Shown here: piece after piece, positions 33,719 to 35,839 of the stretch
Numbering within the stretch: the first letter of the stretch is position 1
How the letters are laid out: every line of letters begins with the position of its first letter
NCBI GenBank assembly: GCA_028279245.1
Contig: JANQOE010000025.1
Coordinates: 1 to 35,839, forward strand
Direction: 5' to 3'
DNA: 35,839 nucleotides
Source: Alphaproteobacteria bacterium
GTDB taxonomy: Bacteria > Pseudomonadota > Alphaproteobacteria > UBA6615
Position numbers and translations under genes: made by a program
Notes under the pieces: generated by a model
The model's input: the letters and a program-made list of their open reading frames with translations, nothing else
Told to the model about the DNA's origin: nothing
The model's database searches: none

Positions 33719-34729
33719 CTACTCGTCATACCCCACGCGGTCGACAATCTTCTGCGCTGTCGCCCGGTTGTCGGCAATCACCGCCAGGTCCAGCTTGTCC
33801 TCTTCGAAGGAGCCCAGCGACTTCAAGAAACCGGAGGTCGGCACATCGGCCTTGATCGGGTACTCGAAGTTCTGCTCGGCATACATCTGCTGGGCCAGAT
33901 CGCTCGCCAGGAACTCCATCAGCTTGACGGCATTGTCCTTGTTCGGCGACGCCTTGGTCAGCGCCATGCCGCTGATGTTGACGTGTGTGCCGCCACCATT
34001 GAACGACGCGAACACCGGGTTCACCGCCTGGGCCCATGCGGACTGTTCTTCGTTATGCGACATCAGGCCGAAATAGTAGTTGTTGCCAATCGACAGGTCG
34101 CATTGGCCTTCCATGATGGCCTTCACCTGGGCACGGTCATTGCCTTCCGGCTTCCGCGCCAGGTTGGACTTCACGCCTTGCAGCCACTGTTCAGCCGCTT
34201 CCTCGCCATAGTGCGCGGTGTACGCCGCGAGCAGGGCGATCTGGTAGACGTGGCTGCCGGACCGGGTGCAGATGCGCCCCGCCCATTTCGGATCGGCCAG
34301 ATCCTCGTAGGAGGTGATTTCGCCGGGCTCCACCCGATCCTTCGAGGCGTAGATCAGCCTGGCGCGCTTGGTCAGGCCGAACCAGTGGCCTTCGGGGTCG
34401 CGCATGGCTTCCGGAATGTTCGCCAGCAGCGCGTCGGTTTCGATGGATTGGGTCACGCCACCATCGTAGGCGGCCTGCAGCCGCCCGATGTCGACAGTGA
34501 AGATCAAATCGGCCGGGCTGTTGGCGCCCTCTTGCTGGAGCCGTTCGACCAACCCCTTGTTGGCGAACACGACATTCACGTCGATGCCGGTCTCGCGGGT
34601 GAACGCGTCGAACATCGGCTGGATCAGAAAAGGTTGCCGGTAGGAATAGACGTTGACCTCTTCGGCGGCAGTCGCGGGGAAAGCGATTCCGAGCGCCAAG
34701 ATGGCCGCGGCGGACCTTACGAACTTCAT
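33719..34729 (-). CDS. fbpA: Fe(3+) ABC transporter periplasmic substrate-binding protein
   Basis: 336 residues. A signal peptide (1-21, cleavage after ATA) precedes VNVYSYRQ, the usual start of mature FbpA/FutA-like proteins (VNVYSxR). The tandem tyrosines Tyr218-Tyr219 in GNNYYFG are the Fe(3+) ligands in this family, and the Tyr in NVYSYRQ is a likely further one. Segments DLADPKWAGRICTR, HVYQIALLAAY and FNGGGTHVNISGMALTK are conserved in the group. It captures ferric iron in the periplasm and hands it to the permease encoded 75 bases downstream. The promoter region is AT-rich with Fur-like elements, suggesting iron control. Confidence 0.93.
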   Translation of the reverse strand: MKFVRSAAAILALGIAFPATAAEEVNVYSYRQPFLIQPMFDAFTRETGIDVNVVFANKGLVERLQQEGANSPADLIFTVDIGRLQAAYDGGVTQSIETDALLANIPEAMRDPEGHWFGLTKRARLIYASKDRVEPGEITSYEDLADPKWAGRICTRSGSHVYQIALLAAYTAHYGEEAAEQWLQGVKSNLARKPEGNDRAQVKAIMEGQCDLSIGNNYYFGLMSHNEEQSAWAQAVNPVFASFNGGGTHVNISGMALTKASPNKDNAVKLMEFLASDLAQQMYAEQNFEYPIKADVPTSGFLKSLGSFEEDKLDLAVIADNRATAQKIVDRVGYDE

Positions 34730-34750
34730 TTCAGGACTGTCCCTGTGCGG

Positions 34751-34860
34751 TGATTATCATTCAGAAAACGAGAACTACTCGCAATGCTGCTGATATGCAA
34801 TTGATATTTATTCTCACCAGATATTGACGCATTGATTCAGATCAGTTAAGAATAATTCGC
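34751..34860 (-). promoter_or_regulatory. AT-rich promoter region of fbpA with candidate iron-regulator sites
   Basis: This is the most AT-rich stretch in the window. On the minus strand it holds a perfect Fur half-site TGATAAT (34753-34759), a weaker Fur-box-like GAGAATAAATATCAATTGC (34797-34815; 12 of 19 to the classic consensus by eye), and on the plus strand TTAAGAATAATTCGC (34846-34860), partly like the Irr iron-control element. Which regulator acts (Fur/Mur, Irr or RirA) is open. No convincing -35/-10 pair was identified. Confidence 0.4.
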
Positions 34861-34901
34861 ATTCGCACTTTACGGTGCGTTTGGCACCTTCCCAAAGGTC
34901 C

Positions 34902-34927
34902 GGGTGTCGTGTTTCGGCACGACACCC
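34902..34927. other. Perfect stem-loop in the leader of the methyltransferase gene
   Basis: GGGTGTCGTG and CACGACACCC pair perfectly over ten bases around TTTCGG. It lies 19 bases before the preferred ATG at 34946. There is no T tract on either strand. It may be a structured leader or a barrier between the divergent iron and methyltransferase promoters. A GTG at 34904, in frame with the gene, falls inside the stem and is therefore an unlikely start. Confidence 0.5.
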
Positions 34928-34945
34928 ATCCTTTCCAGGCCGGGT

Positions 34946-35677
34946 ATGAGAGTTCTGCGCAAAAGCGCCGATGTAGCCCAGTTCGGGACAGTTCGGGCCC
35001 AGCAATACGAAACGCGCATTCGTCGCGTGATTCCGGGCTACGACACGTTGCATGCCGCAATCGGCGCTATTCTGCAGTCGATGTTGGGCAGTCAGGCCGA
35101 CATCCTCGTTGTCGGCTCTGGCACCGGCACGGAAATCCTCGAACTCGGGCGGCGGAATCCGGGCTGGCATTTCACCGCGGTCGACCCTTCGCCGGAAATG
35201 CACCAGGTCGCGAAGGAGCGTGTGCAGGTTGCCGGCCTTGCCGACCGGGTCCGTTTCAGCGTCGGCCATGTCTGTGACCTACCGCTGACGCCGGCGTACG
35301 ATGCAGCGACCAGCGTCCTGGTGGCGCAGTTCCTGCCCGATACGGGCGCCAAGGACGATTTCTATGACGGCATCGCGTGGCGCCTCCGGCCGGAGGGCAC
35401 ACTAATCACCGCCGACTACACCTTCGGCGAGGCGATGGATCGCGATCTCGCCGAAGCCAGTTGGCGCGACTGGGCGCTGGCAAATGGGCTTTCGGAGTCG
35501 GAGGCCGATCGCATGATGCGGCGCGTGCGTGGCGAACAACATCCGGTGTCCGTGTGGCGGCTCTGCACAATCCTGACCGAGGCCGGGTTCGGCACGCCGT
35601 TCGGATTCTTCCATGCGCTCAGCATCCGGGCATACGCTGCGAAGTTGCGCGGTCACGTGATGCGCCGGCCCCACTAG
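34946..35677 (+). CDS. Class I SAM-dependent methyltransferase
   Basis: 243 residues from the ATG at 34946. Motif I ILVVGSGTGTEILELG binds S-adenosylmethionine, motif II is FTAVDPSPEMHQVAKERV, and the segment VRFSVGHVCDLPLTPAYDAATS gives the adenine-contacting Asp and motif IV region. The N-terminal QFGTVRAQQYETRIRRVIPGYDTLHAAI matches a common bacterial small-molecule methyltransferase group that starts with a YD/YE...VIPGY segment. The methyl acceptor is unknown. A GTG at 34904 would add 14 residues but lies inside a stem-loop. It ends tail-to-tail with the next gene, the stop codons overlapping by 4 bases. It could be regulated with the divergent iron genes, though nothing shows this directly. 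Confidence 0.9.
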   Translation: MRVLRKSADVAQFGTVRAQQYETRIRRVIPGYDTLHAAIGAILQSMLGSQADILVVGSGTGTEILELGRRNPGWHFTAVDPSPEMHQVAKERVQVAGLADRVRFSVGHVCDLPLTPAYDAATSVLVAQFLPDTGAKDDFYDGIAWRLRPEGTLITADYTFGEAMDRDLAEASWRDWALANGLSESEADRMMRRVRGEQHPVSVWRLCTILTEAGFGTPFGFFHALSIRAYAAKLRGHVMRRPH

Positions 35678-35838
35678 TGCTGAGCGCTGCGCGTCGCTTC
35701 GTCGATCTGCTTGTCCAACGCCTCAAGCTGCAGGCGCAGCGCGTCGGCGCTGGCAGCGTCGCCTTGATCTAGCGCGGCCTCTAACTCGGTCTCTAACTGG
35801 CGTCGGCGGTCGCACAGCACTTCGATGTGTTCCAGCAT
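35674..35838 (-). CDS. Small charged, probably coiled-coil protein (may extend beyond window)
   Basis: 54 residues from an ATG one base from the window edge, so the true start may lie further upstream. The visible sequence begins MLEHIEVLCDRRRQLETELE and continues with LRLQLEALDKQIDEATRS. Leucines and isoleucines recur at heptad spacing among charged residues, which predicts a helical coiled coil. The codon use fits a real gene. No family can be named. Its stop codon overlaps that of the methyltransferase (CTAG, 35674-35677). Confidence 0.55.
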   Translation of the reverse strand: MLEHIEVLCDRRRQLETELEAALDQGDAASADALRLQLEALDKQIDEATRSAQH

Positions 35839-35839
35839 G

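Noticed and set aside
32696..34753. 685-codon open frame on the plus strand across the iron permease and binding-protein genes
   Set aside because: It lies antisense to two well-supported genes, is rich in Arg, Gln, His and Gly as expected from the opposite frame of GC-rich coding DNA, and shows no recognisable domain.

Overview
The window is about 36 kb of uniformly GC-rich bacterial chromosome. Gene content points to an alphaproteobacterium, most like the Rhodospirillales or Rhizobiales: an ATP12-family F1-ATPase assembly chaperone, a split biotin-dependent propionyl-CoA carboxylase, an agl-type alpha-glucoside ABC operon, MaeB fused to a phosphotransacetylase-like domain, and intergenic palindromic repeats common in that class. 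No rRNA, tRNA, phage, IS element or CRISPR array was seen.

Region 1 (1-17.9 kb) is mostly housekeeping. A partial HAD phosphatase, an AsmA-like protein, the ATP12 chaperone, pccB and a patatin-like phospholipase are tightly packed on the plus strand. A membrane-bound class III adenylate cyclase follows on the minus strand, divergent from pccA and acyP. Then come lipB (minus), maeB-mgtE-GNAT (plus), a small-enzyme cluster (SDR, a truncated DUF3291 remnant, a 2-hydroxychromene-2-carboxylate-isomerase-like protein, an SRPBCC protein), a small lipoprotein and an MscS-type channel (both minus).

Region 2 (18.1-27.2 kb) is an alpha-glucoside uptake and hydrolysis operon, read on the minus strand as aglE-aglF-aglG-ATPase-aglA-ATPase. 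It is controlled by a divergent LacI-family regulator. A promoter with a LacI-type operator over its -35 box can be read in the shared intergenic region. The operon has two MalK-type ATPases, and AglF carries a putative extra two-helix insertion.

Region 3 (27.4-31.6 kb, plus strand) is a second sugar ABC transporter of the ribose/fructose type: binding protein, strong intercistronic hairpin with T tract, a permease made of two tandem transmembrane domains in one chain, and a single-domain ATPase. It lies directly downstream of the regulator.

Region 4 (31.6-35.8 kb) begins with a 364-base gene-free stretch holding three different families of palindromic repeats side by side. After it come an Fe(3+)-type ABC permease and binding protein (minus) with no ATPase gene next to them, an AT-rich promoter region with Fur-like half-sites, a SAM-dependent methyltransferase (plus) and the end of a small coiled-coil protein gene (minus).

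I found no convincing wholly new defence or mobile system. The most unusual items are the fused permease with a single ATPase, the putative AglF insertion, the doubled agl ATPase, the DUF3291 remnant, the short ORF before aglA and the repeat cluster.
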